Part shown: piece by piece, positions 9,349 through 18,078 of the stretch
How the letters are laid out: each line of letters starts with the position of its first letter
Position numbering within the stretch: the stretch's first letter is position 1
Assembly (NCBI GenBank): GCA_965247265.1
Contig: OZ252002.1
Location: 1,798,001-1,862,000, forward strand
Source of the DNA: G965247265 sp965247265
Lineage (GTDB): Bacteria; Pseudomonadota; Gammaproteobacteria; UBA4575
Length of the DNA stretch: 64,000 nucleotides
Direction: 5' to 3'
Notes under the pieces: generated by a model
What the model saw: only the letters and a program-made list of their open reading frames with translations
Database searches by the model: none
Told to the model about the DNA's origin: nothing
Position numbers and translations under genes: made by a program

Positions 9349-9505
9349 GGTACGTTCCTTTGCCTCTGGTCTTTTAAAGGAATCCTTAGAGGCTTATCAT
9401 TATTACTAAGTGATTCTAGTAGGCAAAGAAGGCGCATTTTGTGACGCGATTAACTATTTAAGGCAGAGGTTTCACATAGGTGCAGACAGTTATCCTCTAA
9501 ATTTA

Positions 9506-9535
9506 AATGACCGCTAATGGCCGAAAGCGGACATT
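9506..9535 (+). repeat. REP-like hairpin repeat, near-consensus copy
   Basis: Consensus arms with the loop AATGGCCGAA. Confidence 0.85.
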
Positions 9536-9622
9536 CAACTGACATCCTTTAACATAATAAAAAAGCTACTTATAAGCGTGGCTCGTTTTACCATTCTCAA
9601 TGTCGATAGGTATCCTCGCTAA

Positions 9623-9976
9623 ATGAAAAAACTACTACTTAAACGTGTGTACGAGGAAACAAGCAAGGCTGATGGCTATCGAATTTTAGTTGATAGAATA
9701 TGGCCGCGTGGAATTAAGAAGTCTGAAGCTAACATTGATCTTTGGCTAAAAGAGATCGCTCCGTCTAATGAGCTTAGAAAATGGTTTGATCATGATCCAA
9801 ATAAATGGATTCAATTTCGTGCAAAGTATAATAAAGAGCTTAAGAATAAAGATGAAGAATTAAATATAATTAAACAACGTCTTAAAAAATCAACTGTCAC
9901 GCTACTTTTTGGGGCAAAAGACAAGGAACACAATCAAGCTATTGTCTTACTAAAATTTATTCAAAAAAGAAACTGA
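9623..9976 (+). CDS. DUF488 (YeaO-type) protein
   Basis: 117-aa protein with the DUF488 signatures KRVYEE, GYRILVDRIWPRGIKK, LWLKEIAPSNELRKWF and TLLFGAKDKEHNQAIVL. This family is widespread and its biochemical role is not established. The TGA stop is inside a variant hairpin repeat, as for the adenine deaminase gene. Confidence 0.9.
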   Translation: MKKLLLKRVYEETSKADGYRILVDRIWPRGIKKSEANIDLWLKEIAPSNELRKWFDHDPNKWIQFRAKYNKELKNKDEELNIIKQRLKKSTVTLLFGAKDKEHNQAIVLLKFIQKRN

Positions 9977-10001
9977 TCGCTTTCGACCGAAAGCGGACAT
10001 T
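9971..10001 (+). repeat. REP-like hairpin repeat, variant with longer stem
   Basis: CGCTTTC and GAAAGCG form a 7-bp perfect stem around GACC, so the loop has become stem. The TGA at 9974 in its left flank ends the DUF488 gene. Confidence 0.75.
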
Positions 10002-10088
10002 CGTTACATCAGAATAAAGGATGTGGGCTTTTAAGTTTGAAAGGCACATACCATTTCAATACGTGCCTTTGCTAAACGTAATCCTTAT

Positions 10089-10256
10089 TTAATCTGGATA
10101 TTGATGGTCACATACTTGACCACCGCAAGTTTTTGTAAAATTAGCCTGACCAGGTTTGGTCATTACCATGAGTGCAGGTGGTACGAACACTGCAAACCTA
10201 CCTGCTGTTTTTATAAATTTACGTCTAGACTCTATTTTCTTAATATCTTTATCCAT
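10089..10256 (-). CDS. Short Tat-signal exported peptide
   Basis: 55-aa protein starting at the ATG at 10256, with GAAGGAG 8-14 nt upstream. It carries the twin-arginine motif SRRKFIK followed by a hydrophobic stretch (AGRFAVFVPPALMVM). A short mature part with CGGQVC remains. Very short Tat-signal proteins of this type are common in proteobacteria, and their role is unknown. It is a single gene. Confidence 0.6.
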   Translation of the reverse strand: MDKDIKKIESRRKFIKTAGRFAVFVPPALMVMTKPGQANFTKTCGGQVCDHQYPD

Positions 10257-10460
10257 TGATAAGCTCCTTCTAATTAATTCCAATCAGCTATTTGTACTGA
10301 TACTGCAATGTTAATTGTTCTTTAAAACGAATTATATTTTCCTTAATTTAAGTAATAGAGTAATACTATAACTAACTGTTTCATCTATAATTGTGTAGCG
10401 CAGTAACCAAAATAATTGTAGTGTTTATGTGTCATAAGCATGCGCATTGTTGTTTTCTTG

Positions 10461-10490
10461 AATGACCGCTATCGACCCAAAGCGGTCATT
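10461..10490 (+). repeat. REP-like hairpin repeat, perfect inverted repeat
   Basis: AATGACCGCT and AGCGGTCATT are exact inverted complements over 10 bp. The loop is ATCGACCCAA. Confidence 0.9.
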
Positions 10491-10554
10491 TATACTGAAG
10501 TTGCGAGTGTTGTCTTTAAAAAATTAGAGGAAGACTTTTGCCTTGTGATAATGT

Positions 10555-11163
10555 TCAAGACGCTTCGTAAGAGAAGGGTGAATAAAAGCCATTCTTGCCA
10601 GAAATATCCCAATTAAATTCGTGATCATTGAACAGCAAGCGTTTGGACTTGGCTACTACAGCAGAATGTCCAGGCACAATACACAGCGGATGGTTCGTCA
10701 CGGTCACTTCAGCACCACCTTGGCCATCGATAGCCTCAATCTCAGTTTCGGCAACATTACCAACACTCATGCTACGTCGCTTACCTTGAGCCTGATAATC
10801 GATCTCGACACTTTTTACACCTAGTACGTTACCAATGTGAGCCGCTAGAAGCGAAGGATGACCACCAGCTTGACCAGAGAATATCTTCAGCAACGCATCT
10901 TTTTGTGCTTCGTTCGCTTTGTCATCGAGGTAAACTGCCACATTCCATTTAACCTGTAACATATGACCTGGGGAGTGCACGGCTAGTGCGACGTTAAAAT
11001 CATTAAGATTGACGTCGTCAAAGTGACCGTTGTCAATATGCCACCCGATTAGAACGGTGCAATCACCACCGGTTGGTGCGCTGAGGAAAACGCAGGGACA
11101 AGCAGCATCGCAATTGCAAGTTTCAAAGTACGTCCCAGTGAGACTCCAGTTATTGTCCGCCAT
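10555..11163 (-). CDS. DUF1326 domain protein
   Basis: 202-aa protein opening with WSLTGTYFETCNCDAACPCVF, the cysteine-rich start typical of DUF1326, followed by HSPGHMLQVKWNVAVYLDD and the ALLKIFSGQAGGHPSLLAAH segment. It ends with a C-terminal FSYEAS. The cysteine cluster could bind metal, but no function is established. A GGAGGT-type site precedes the ATG. The gene stands alone between repeats at 10461 and 11252. Confidence 0.9.
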   Translation of the reverse strand: MADNNWSLTGTYFETCNCDAACPCVFLSAPTGGDCTVLIGWHIDNGHFDDVNLNDFNVALAVHSPGHMLQVKWNVAVYLDDKANEAQKDALLKIFSGQAGGHPSLLAAHIGNVLGVKSVEIDYQAQGKRRSMSVGNVAETEIEAIDGQGGAEVTVTNHPLCIVPGHSAVVAKSKRLLFNDHEFNWDISGKNGFYSPFSYEAS

Positions 11164-11251
11164 TTTTTTACCTCCAAATTATAGTTATTTGCTGAGAGGT
11201 TATTATCACGATGGATTATACGCATTTAAAATTTATGGGTACAGATAACAG

Positions 11252-11281
11252 AATGACCGCTTCCGACCCAAAGCGGACATT
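11252..11281 (+). repeat. REP-like hairpin repeat, last copy
   Basis: Consensus arms with the loop TCCGACCCAA. I noticed no further copy to the right of this point. Confidence 0.9.
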
Positions 11282-11388
11282 CAATCTAGTCTTTAAAAAT
11301 AATTAATTTGTTTATACTTGCGCTGGTTGTATTTAATGCCGGTCATTAAAGGTTTAAATGAGATAATGATTCTGAAATCAGCAGGGGT

Positions 11389-11820
11389 CTAGGAACACGT
11401 TTCCTTTGCTTTACTTTTTGCGTCTTGATGATGGATTATACGAACGGTACTACCGTCTTCCGCTTGCAGAGGTATATCTACAGAGAAAATAGATCTAGAA
11501 GACTTCAGGCTTCGACGATGATAGCTAGTATCGATAACACAGAGTACGGTTTCATCTGGTGAAATAACCTCGACTTCCACATGGCCGAAAATATGGCCTC
11601 TACTAGACCGGCGTTTGCGCAATTCTCCAGAAACGGTCATCTTCGAGTCGGTGGAATAAACTGAAGTCTTTGAAAAGTATGTAGATGGAGAGGAAACTTT
11701 TTCGACTACCACATTCTCATTTGCAACTAAATCGACACGATTGGTAGCACATCCTGAACCCATTATGCTACTCAAAAGAATTGCCATTAATAAAGCTGTA
11801 GTTTTCTTCACTGTATTCAT
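11389..11820 (-). CDS. Putative lipoprotein
   Basis: 143-aa protein with an N-terminal hydrophobic signal and a lipobox ending in GSGC (cysteine near residue 25), so it is probably lipid-anchored. The mature part is rich in strand-forming and basic stretches (GHIFGHVEVEVISPDETVL). I do not recognise the family. It lies downstream of, and on the same strand as, the two-component genes, separated by about 230 bp. Confidence 0.55.
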   Translation of the reverse strand: MNTVKKTTALLMAILLSSIMGSGCATNRVDLVANENVVVEKVSSPSTYFSKTSVYSTDSKMTVSGELRKRRSSRGHIFGHVEVEVISPDETVLCVIDTSYHRRSLKSSRSIFSVDIPLQAEDGSTVRIIHHQDAKSKAKETCS

Positions 11821-12048
11821 TGATCAATCACCATTTTATCATTATAGATCCATGGTCTAATTCTATAATTGATATACATCACTAAACTGTTTATTCGACA
11901 CTGATTAGTTCGAAAAGTTTTAAGAGGTTACAAGTGAAAATGCTAATGGATGCGTGCCAGTGGAATTAGGAATGTGTTTTTTGCAGCGTACTTTTGTCAA
12001 AATGCGACATAGCTTGAATATTTTGAGATTTAATCACATCAAGGAGAG

Positions 12049-13569
12049 TTAGTATTCGATACGGTTTTTTTTTGGTAATTCCAGTACCGCTTCTAGTCCT
12101 CCCTCCTCACGATTGCGTAGATAAATGTCGCCACCATTGCTTCTTGCTATATCGCGTGCAATTCCAAGCCCCAAGCCGACGCCTCCAGAGGATCGATTAC
12201 GCGAAGTATCCAAACGGGAAAATGGTTCAAAAATTTCCTCTAGCTTTTCTTGTGGTATACTAGGACCTGTATCAACAATTCGAATCAATAAAGACTTTTC
12301 TGACTCTTCAATGTGAACAGTTGCATTGTTGCCATGGCGGATAGCATTTTCCAATAAGTTAGTTAGGCATCGCTTTAATGCAAGCGGGCGTGCGAGATAA
12401 GGCTCTTGACTTTTTCCTTTTATAATAATTTCATGTCCTGCATCTCGCGTGTCTTGCGCAAGACTTTCAATTAACGCATTAATATCTATTTTTTGCACAG
12501 CTTCTGAGTTGTCTTGGCCTCGCATATAATCCAGTGTTTCATTAACCATGGTTTGCATGTCGTCCAAGTCATTTAAGAATTTCTTTTCTAGCTCTGCGTC
12601 TTTAAGCAGTTCCGTGCGCAATCGCAACCGGGTAATGGGTGTTTTTAAATCATGAGAAATCGCTGCAAGCAATTGACTTCGATCTTTTATGTACTGATTT
12701 AGTCGAGATTGCATAGCATTAAAAGCGTGGGCTGCACGCTTAACTTCATTGGGACCATTTTCATCAAGTGGTGGGCGTTGAATATCTCGCCCCAACTCAT
12801 CCGCTGCAACCGCCAAAGTATCCATTGGTTTAGTAATCCTGCGCACCACGAACAATGAAAGTAATAGTACAGAAAGTATTAAAATTAAAAGACTCGTAAC
12901 TATTCGATAAGGCAGTTTAAATAATCCCTCAGGGATATTTTGTATAAAGCTCACCCAGATTCCGTCATTTAACTCAACTTGAACTACAAATGGATAATCT
13001 AGGAAAGCTGAAGTCCCCATCATGTGATGCATCATTTGTTGCATTTCATTCGGATTTTGCATCATGTCACGCATCATTTGCTGCATGTCATGTGAACCAT
13101 GCATCATGCCCGATGAACCATTCTTATGGTTCATACCACTATGATTTATTGATGAATCATCTTTTATCGATTCAAAATGAGTACTAAGCTTAAAATCACG
13201 TTCGGCAAGAATTTGTACACGAACAGGACGTTTTTGATCTAATGTCTCTATAAATAAATTACGTAGTGCTTTTTGCATCGGATCATCGCTTTCACTCGAT
13301 TCTGGGAGTGGATTAAGTTCAAGTGATATGCGTAGATTGGAAGTACTGAATGCGCTAATAGTTTGTTCTCGCGCCTGCGGAGTAAGTTCATTGAATAAAC
13401 GTACCATTGAAGAAATGCGTTCTACTGATTGTAGACCCAGCACTTCGTTGAGGGATTGTCCGCGTTCATAAAACAAAATTGCTGTACTTATCAATTGAGC
13501 CAATATAAGCACCAACAATAGAGTTAGCATCAATTGACCAAACAGTGATTGTGGCCACAACCGAGGCAT
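12049..13569 (-). CDS. Membrane sensor histidine kinase with Met/His-rich periplasmic loop
   Basis: 506-aa kinase: TM1 about residues 12-31, periplasmic domain to about 215, TM2 220-243, HAMP to about 297. It has the phosphorylated histidine in AISHDLKTPITRL and an ATPase domain with NLLENAIRHG and GVGLGLGIARDIA. Residues about 142-185 are packed with Met and His (SGMMHGSHDMQQMM, MQQMMHHMMG), a composition that commonly binds copper or silver. It overlaps the response regulator gene by 1 bp (shared base at 13569). Metal sensing is inferred. Confidence 0.92.
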   Translation of the reverse strand: MPRLWPQSLFGQLMLTLLLVLILAQLISTAILFYERGQSLNEVLGLQSVERISSMVRLFNELTPQAREQTISAFSTSNLRISLELNPLPESSESDDPMQKALRNLFIETLDQKRPVRVQILAERDFKLSTHFESIKDDSSINHSGMNHKNGSSGMMHGSHDMQQMMRDMMQNPNEMQQMMHHMMGTSAFLDYPFVVQVELNDGIWVSFIQNIPEGLFKLPYRIVTSLLILILSVLLLSLFVVRRITKPMDTLAVAADELGRDIQRPPLDENGPNEVKRAAHAFNAMQSRLNQYIKDRSQLLAAISHDLKTPITRLRLRTELLKDAELEKKFLNDLDDMQTMVNETLDYMRGQDNSEAVQKIDINALIESLAQDTRDAGHEIIIKGKSQEPYLARPLALKRCLTNLLENAIRHGNNATVHIEESEKSLLIRIVDTGPSIPQEKLEEIFEPFSRLDTSRNRSSGGVGLGLGIARDIARSNGGDIYLRNREEGGLEAVLELPKKNRIEY

Positions 13570-14288
13570 TATTTTTCTACCTCTACATTCGCAGCAAATA
13601 TATAACCTTCATTTCTTACCGTTTGAATTAGCTTTGAATTCTCAGTGTCTTGCAATGAACGACGCAGGCGGCTCACCATGACATCGATACTGCGGTCAAA
13701 TGGTTGCATCTCACGACCGTGCGAAAGATCTAGCAATTGATCACGGCTCAACACTCTATTGGGATGTGTTAATAATACGAGCAGTAATTGGTATTCGCCT
13801 CCACTCAAAGAAATCACTACCTTGTCAGGAGAGATAAGATGTCTAGTGACGGTGTCCAATTTCCAGCCATCAAAGAGAAAACTCTTAGAACTTTGCTGGT
13901 TTGAAGATGGTGACAATGTTCGAGTTCGCCGTAAGATACTCTTGATTCGTGCCAAAAGTTCGAGTGAATTAAATGGTTTAGCTAGATAATCATCCGCACC
14001 CATCCCAAGCCCAATGATGCGTTCGGTTTCCTCACCTCTTGCGGTCAACATAATTACCGGAATTTGGGAATGAGATCTGAGGTTGCGGCATAACACTAAT
14101 CCATCATCGCCTGGCAGCATCAAGTCGAGAACAATCAAATCCACCTTGCTTTTATCCAGGATGGACCACATTTCTTTGCCGTCTGCTGCAGTAATCGTTC
14201 GAAAGCCTTGCTGACCAAGATATTCGCAAAGCAATTTGCGGATCTCAACATCATCGTCAACTACTAAAACTGTGTCTTTTTGTTCCAT
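13569..14288 (-). CDS. OmpR/PhoB-family response regulator
   Basis: 239-aa regulator with acidic residues VVDDDVE, the phosphoacceptor Asp in LIVLDLMLPGDDG, the switch residue in VIMLTARGEE and Lys in DYLAKPF. A winged-helix DNA-binding domain follows (RDQLLDLSHGREMQPFDRSIDVMVSRLRR). It is the partner of the downstream kinase and is divergent from the exported small proteins at 14578 onward, which are plausible targets. Confidence 0.95.
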   Translation of the reverse strand: MEQKDTVLVVDDDVEIRKLLCEYLGQQGFRTITAADGKEMWSILDKSKVDLIVLDLMLPGDDGLVLCRNLRSHSQIPVIMLTARGEETERIIGLGMGADDYLAKPFNSLELLARIKSILRRTRTLSPSSNQQSSKSFLFDGWKLDTVTRHLISPDKVVISLSGGEYQLLLVLLTHPNRVLSRDQLLDLSHGREMQPFDRSIDVMVSRLRRSLQDTENSKLIQTVRNEGYIFAANVEVEK

Positions 14289-14334
14289 CAGAAGAGTTTA
14301 AGCCCTAAATGAAATCATTCAACAGGGGTTTTGT

Positions 14335-14538
14335 GTAACGAATTGTTACTGAATTCACGTTAGACATTTTGAGTTACAAAAAACTATTTTTGAGAAATAA
14401 GCTGGTTACAAATGAGTGGTTAACTACGCATAACCGAGAAAGAGAAGTTGATGTGAACATCAAGTGCTAAACCGCAATTTGTTTTTACACTAATTTCGCT
14501 CGCAGTGTGATCAGGTTTATCGAAATAGGTGATCACTG
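14335..14538. promoter_or_regulatory. Divergent control region with inverted repeats
   Basis: Between the regulator gene and the small exported gene are GTAAC-GAATT-GTTAC (14335-14349), TTGATGT-GA-ACATCAA (14448-14463) and GTGATCA / TGATCAC half-sites (about 14507-14537). GTTACAAA also recurs near 14374 and 14405. These could be regulator binding sites. No experiment is implied. Confidence 0.35.
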
Positions 14539-14577
14539 TAAGACTTAAATTTGTAACTTTATTTAGGAGATGATGTC

Positions 14578-14835
14578 ATGAAAACAAAAGCATTGGCTAC
14601 AGCCATATTACTCGTATCAACCAACTTGGCATGGGCAGCAGTAGATTCTGTCTTCGATGCACGTGGTTTAGGGATCGATGAGACCGAGCAGTTCAAGGAT
14701 ACCAATCCAGTTAGCGAGACCAAAAGTGTTGAACAATGGTCCACTGATAAAAATGGTGCCACGATTTCTGGTCATGATAACGGCTTAATTGATCTTATCT
14801 ATGAAGATGATCCTTATGGTGGTTTTGGAGTTTAG
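14578..14835 (+). CDS. Small exported protein of unknown family
   Basis: 85-aa protein with a signal peptide (MKTKALATAILLVSTNLAWA) and an acidic mature part ending in EDDPYGGFGV. AGGAGATG lies before the ATG. It is divergent from the two-component genes and first in a run of small exported proteins. I do not recognise it. Confidence 0.6.
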   Translation: MKTKALATAILLVSTNLAWAAVDSVFDARGLGIDETEQFKDTNPVSETKSVEQWSTDKNGATISGHDNGLIDLIYEDDPYGGFGV

Positions 14836-14967
14836 TTAAAACACTTTTAAGACGACCAAATTTAAGAGTGTTATTAACAGCGCTAGAAATTATGGATGAT
14901 CGATCAACATGGATGTTTCTAGATCTAAATAGAAATTTACTTAATTATCACAAAATAGGAAATTATT

Positions 14968-15240
14968 ATGAAAAACAAAACATCTTTAATCAGCATTGCA
15001 ATTATTTTAAGTGTAGGTCTGATCACCAGCATGACTGCTTACGCACACACTGACAACACACACATGTCTGATAATTCAACTCAACGCACTATGCCCATGA
15101 AAGGTGGTATGGGAATGGGAAACATGAGCGGTATGGGAATGGGCGGCATGATGGATCGTTGCCAAAACATGATGATAGAGCATGGGCACCAATCCACTAC
15201 TGCTACAACGACAACGGACGCGTTAGAACAAGTTCAATAG
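14968..15240 (+). CDS. Small Met-rich exported protein
   Basis: 90-aa protein: a signal peptide ending TAYA-H, then HTDNTHMSDNSTQRTMPMKG and a GMGMGNMSGMGMGGMM stretch, followed by Thr-rich residues. Dense Met and His residues suggest binding of Cu(I) or Ag(I) in the periplasm. The same kind of motif is seen in the sensor kinase next door. No enzyme signature is present. Confidence 0.6.
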   Translation: MKNKTSLISIAIILSVGLITSMTAYAHTDNTHMSDNSTQRTMPMKGGMGMGNMSGMGMGGMMDRCQNMMIEHGHQSTTATTTTDALEQVQ

Positions 15241-15272
15241 ACCGTCGTCTTTGATGATATGAATGAGAGCAG

Positions 15273-15302
15273 GAAGACGCCTTAAATAATTAAAGCGTCT
15301 TC
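15273..15302 (+). terminator. Candidate hairpin terminator
   Basis: GAAGACGC and GCGTCTTC form an 8-bp perfect stem around a 14-nt AT-rich loop, 33 nt after the Met-rich gene. There is no clear T-run, so it may instead stabilise the 3' end. Confidence 0.45.
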
Positions 15303-15453
15303 TACATCCTGTTATTAATTTTTATTTGCATAGGTGTTGTGAATCAAATTTTAAATTTCTTTCAGGAAGAATAACCAATTAGTTGTTCGTACCAAAGATT
15401 GTGATTCCGGAAATATTTTGAAGATACTAATTTAAAACTTAAGGATTTTGAAA

Positions 15454-16125
15454 ATGAAGATAAACAAACAGAAGCTCACGGTTGTTAGCGTTGTAGCAAT
15501 TTCATTGGCTTCATTTACAGTACTTCAAGCTGACGATAATCCTTTTAATCTAAAGCCATTTTCGAAAAGCGCAAGTGACATGACGAAGGTAGCCATGGGA
15601 AGGTGCGGAGGTAATATGGAAGGTATGTGTGGTATGAATATGCCACATGGAATTTCTCCAACGATGTTGCCGGAGCCCGAATCGATTGGCGCCAAGGCTG
15701 TGACTGAATACTGTACGCCATGTCACGCATTACCCGCACCTGGAATGCATACTGCTGAAGAATGGCCAGCCATCGTTGGGCGCATGAACATGCGTATGCA
15801 AATGATGGATGGAATGATGGGGATTGATGCCCTAGACCAAAAAGATTTGATGGCAGTGATCGACTACCTTCAATCTAATTCACAACTACCAATAGATAAA
15901 ACAGCTTATCCTGATCTAAATAGTGCGAGCGGGAAAATTTTCAGCAGTGCATGCTCGCAATGTCACGCTTTGCCCGAGCCTAAACAGCATACAGCTGACG
16001 TGTGGCCGACAGTTGTGGGACGAATGCTAGGTCATATCGCAGTTCGTAATAAATCTATGCCGAATAATCAAAACACAAATCAAATCATTGAGTATCTGCA
16101 AAAACACTCGAACATAAGTAAGTAG
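15454..16125 (+). CDS. Diheme c-type cytochrome
   Basis: About 223-aa exported protein with two CxxCH heme sites in matching contexts: CTPCHALPAPGMHTAEEWP and CSQCHALPEPKQHTADVWP. Each is followed by VVGRM-type Met residues that could be axial ligands, indicating an internal duplication. A GMCGMNMPHG stretch precedes the first heme. AAGGA lies 8 nt before the ATG at 15454; a TTG at 15448 is also possible. It is probably a periplasmic electron carrier linked to the metal-response genes around it. Confidence 0.85.
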   Translation: MKINKQKLTVVSVVAISLASFTVLQADDNPFNLKPFSKSASDMTKVAMGRCGGNMEGMCGMNMPHGISPTMLPEPESIGAKAVTEYCTPCHALPAPGMHTAEEWPAIVGRMNMRMQMMDGMMGIDALDQKDLMAVIDYLQSNSQLPIDKTAYPDLNSASGKIFSSACSQCHALPEPKQHTADVWPTVVGRMLGHIAVRNKSMPNNQNTNQIIEYLQKHSNISK

Positions 16126-16190
16126 AAACATATTATGCGATACCACACACAAGATATGGGTACGATGAAAATTTAATTTGGAGAATGAAC

Positions 16191-16313
16191 ATGATAGAAA
16201 ATATGGATTTCAGAATGATGACTGGAATGGGACTGGGTTTGATACTCGTTATTGTAGTACTGGGTCTATCAATTGCTGCACTAATCAAGTATCTGAATTC
16301 AAAGAGTAAGTAG
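16191..16313 (+). CDS. 40-aa single-span membrane peptide
   Basis: Met-rich start (MIENMDFRMMTGMGLG), one hydrophobic helix (LILVIVVLGLSIAALI) and a basic tail. GGAG lies 7 nt upstream. It has the look of a small subunit or regulator in the cytochrome cluster. Confidence 0.5.
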   Translation: MIENMDFRMMTGMGLGLILVIVVLGLSIAALIKYLNSKSK

Positions 16314-16393
16314 TCAGTTTTATTTCTTACTGCCTAGGAACTGTATCAATTCTATGAAGTGTATCCGCTATTTGGTTGTTGATTGTTATCGTA

Positions 16394-16507
16394 ATGTTTA
16401 AAAGTGCAGAAAACTCACTGATCCCAATCATTGTTGCGGGTGTTATTCCAGTTGTTTTTCTATTTATTGTATTTTGGGTAACTAGGCAATCTGTAGAAAA
16501 AAGCTAG
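16394..16507 (+). CDS. 37-aa single-span membrane peptide
   Basis: One hydrophobic helix (IPIIVAGVIPVVFLFIVFWV) with a short charged tail. The ribosome binding site is weak, so existence is uncertain. Confidence 0.35.
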   Translation: MFKSAENSLIPIIVAGVIPVVFLFIVFWVTRQSVEKS

Positions 16508-16754
16508 CTAATAGTATTAATGCAACAAAGCATTACTGGTTTCCACAAAGACGAAGAAAACCATTGGGTCGCAGAATTAGAATGTGGAAGAACGTTTGTT
16601 ATTAATTTCATGTAAATAAAGATTACGAGATTTGTTAACACCACTTCTCAGCATACCTAATCAAGAACCGCATCTTACAAAACAATTTTTTAACCCGTGT
16701 CGTCTAGATAATTAGTCGGTATCTATTTTATATATTTGTATCGTCGTAAATTAT

Positions 16755-17054
16755 TTAACTATTCTTAACTTGATACTTAGTGGAATAAACATGATGTTCT
16801 TTCACTTGGATGTTGGAAATGCGGCGATCGGGTGTGGAACATCGGTCTTTGCTATTTATCTTGCCGCCACTGTCTTTTAAAGGAAATAGTGTTTGTGTTG
16901 CAAAGGAACGTCGATCCGATTTATTTCGACGATCTATTTCATTTTCCTTTGCTTTAATTATTTTCTTAGGTTTTTTTCTTTTTAACCACACATACAAATA
17001 CCAATACCAATCAATTATATACCCATAGTTTACTGGCTTATGATTATGACACAC
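16755..17054 (-). CDS. Small basic protein with RRxxDRR motifs
   Basis: 99-aa frame containing DRRNKSDRRSFATQ and DRCSTPDRRISNIQVKEH. Arg-rich repeats of this kind (DRR..PDRRISNIxVE) recur in short uncharacterised proteobacterial proteins, so I prefer this strand over an overlapping frame on the plus strand. The start is uncertain. Function unknown. Confidence 0.45.
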   Translation of the reverse strand: MCHNHKPVNYGYIIDWYWYLYVWLKRKKPKKIIKAKENEIDRRNKSDRRSFATQTLFPLKDSGGKINSKDRCSTPDRRISNIQVKEHHVYSTKYQVKNS

Positions 17055-17142
17055 ATCAGTGAGCTTTGAGAGGTAGCGAATATTTGATTAAAGGCAAGCG
17101 GAAAGTAATCACAAATATTTTAAATAACTAAACATCTTTCAA

Positions 17143-17170
17143 ACAACAGCCTGCTTTAAGCGGGCTTTTT
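17143..17170 (+). terminator. Rho-independent terminator
   Basis: AGCCTGCTT and AAGCGGGCT form a stem followed by a T-run (17163-17170), 40 nt before the gene at 17211. Confidence 0.55.
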
Positions 17171-17210
17171 TATGCCCATAACATTTTCACTTTCACTAGA
17201 GGAGAAAGAG

Positions 17211-17687
17211 ATGAAACCAGAAGCAAAGCAACAATGGATCAAAGCATTACAAAGTAGAAAGTATCGTAAAGGAAATTCAAGATGGTTACACACAAAACAA
17301 AACTATTCTTCAAAGTTTAGTGCGCTTGGAGTTCTTACAGACTTATATATGAAAGAAAAAGAACATCAATGGAGTTATGTATTGGATAAACATTACGACG
17401 AAGAAGACGTACCTGTTTATGTTGGGCTGTCCAGTAGCAAAAGAGTTGCAGTGGATAATGAGGTCAGAGGTAAATTAAGTCCTTTAGTCATGAGATGGGC
17501 AGGGCTTGAGGATAGTGTTGCAACGTTACCTAATCTTTCGAACTTAAGAGTAGATCAAAGAGAAAAAATTAATAGTATTGGCGCTTCAATTGCTGCACTA
17601 GATGACAGCGGGATGTCTTTTAAGCAAATGGCCAGTGTTATTGATAAGGCTTATTTTAGAAGCTTAAAAAAAGCCCCAATCAAATGA
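17211..17687 (+). CDS. Phage/plasmid-type hypothetical protein
   Basis: 158-aa protein starting MKPEAKQQWIKALQSRKYRKG, followed by a segment around FSALGVLTDLY and a conserved-looking LSPLVMRWAGL. This layout is known from uncharacterised proteins on phages and plasmids. GAGGAG lies 9 nt before the chosen ATG. A weak hairpin follows the stop (17668-17697). Function unknown; it supports a mobile origin for this stretch. Confidence 0.6.
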   Translation: MKPEAKQQWIKALQSRKYRKGNSRWLHTKQNYSSKFSALGVLTDLYMKEKEHQWSYVLDKHYDEEDVPVYVGLSSSKRVAVDNEVRGKLSPLVMRWAGLEDSVATLPNLSNLRVDQREKINSIGASIAALDDSGMSFKQMASVIDKAYFRSLKKAPIK

Positions 17688-18078
17688 CTGAGGCTTTAAA
17701 AAGAACACCATCGCCAGTTATAGAGGCTTGTGTGAAAGGGGAGGAACACACAAAAACCGACGATCGCGAATACCTACTATCTAAAGTCTAAACCCCAGCG
17801 TTCCTTCGTCCATCGTCCTTCGGTCTTTGTCTTTCATCCCTTGTCCTTCAATCTTCGACCTTCAATCTTCGGAGTTAATTAGGCAATAGGTAATCAGTTG
17901 ACCAAGAGCAAATTAGTAAGTTTCAGACAAATAAGAGATACCTAAGACCCTTAAAAACTTGAATTTCGGCCCTATTCTATGCGGCTTTCAGAGGGGAAAA
18001 TCGCTTATATATGGGTAAGTAAGGGTAAGGGTAGGGGTTAGTCGATATAGGCCATTTTAACATCAAGAAGGATCAATT
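17688..18078. other. Non-coding stretch with low-complexity DNA
   Basis: I see no gene. Positions about 17806-17872 are an imperfect pyrimidine-rich tandem array of CCTTCAATCTTCG-like units. A G-rich motif with four G runs (18013-18037) lies just before the next gene. Confidence 0.5.
18013..18037 (+). other. G-run motif (possible G-quadruplex or arm-type sites)
   Basis: Four G runs of 3-4 in 25 nt (GGGTAAGTAAGGG, then GGGTAGGGG). The reverse complement resembles the TACCCC motifs in the ssrA scars at 518 and 8154. Confidence 0.4.

Noticed and set aside
176..11281. Reading the hairpin repeats as an integron cassette array
   Set aside because: Genes between repeats point both ways while repeats keep one orientation, the repeat lacks paired attC boxes, and no integron integrase is present. 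Only 3875-3938 looks attC-like.
176..11281. A dispersed CRISPR-like array
   Set aside because: Spacing between copies is 80 bp to more than 2 kb with genes in between, and there are no cas genes.
16810..17028. A plus-strand membrane protein gene
   Set aside because: It overlaps a minus-strand frame with DRR/PDRRISNI motifs known from other proteins, and has no binding site.
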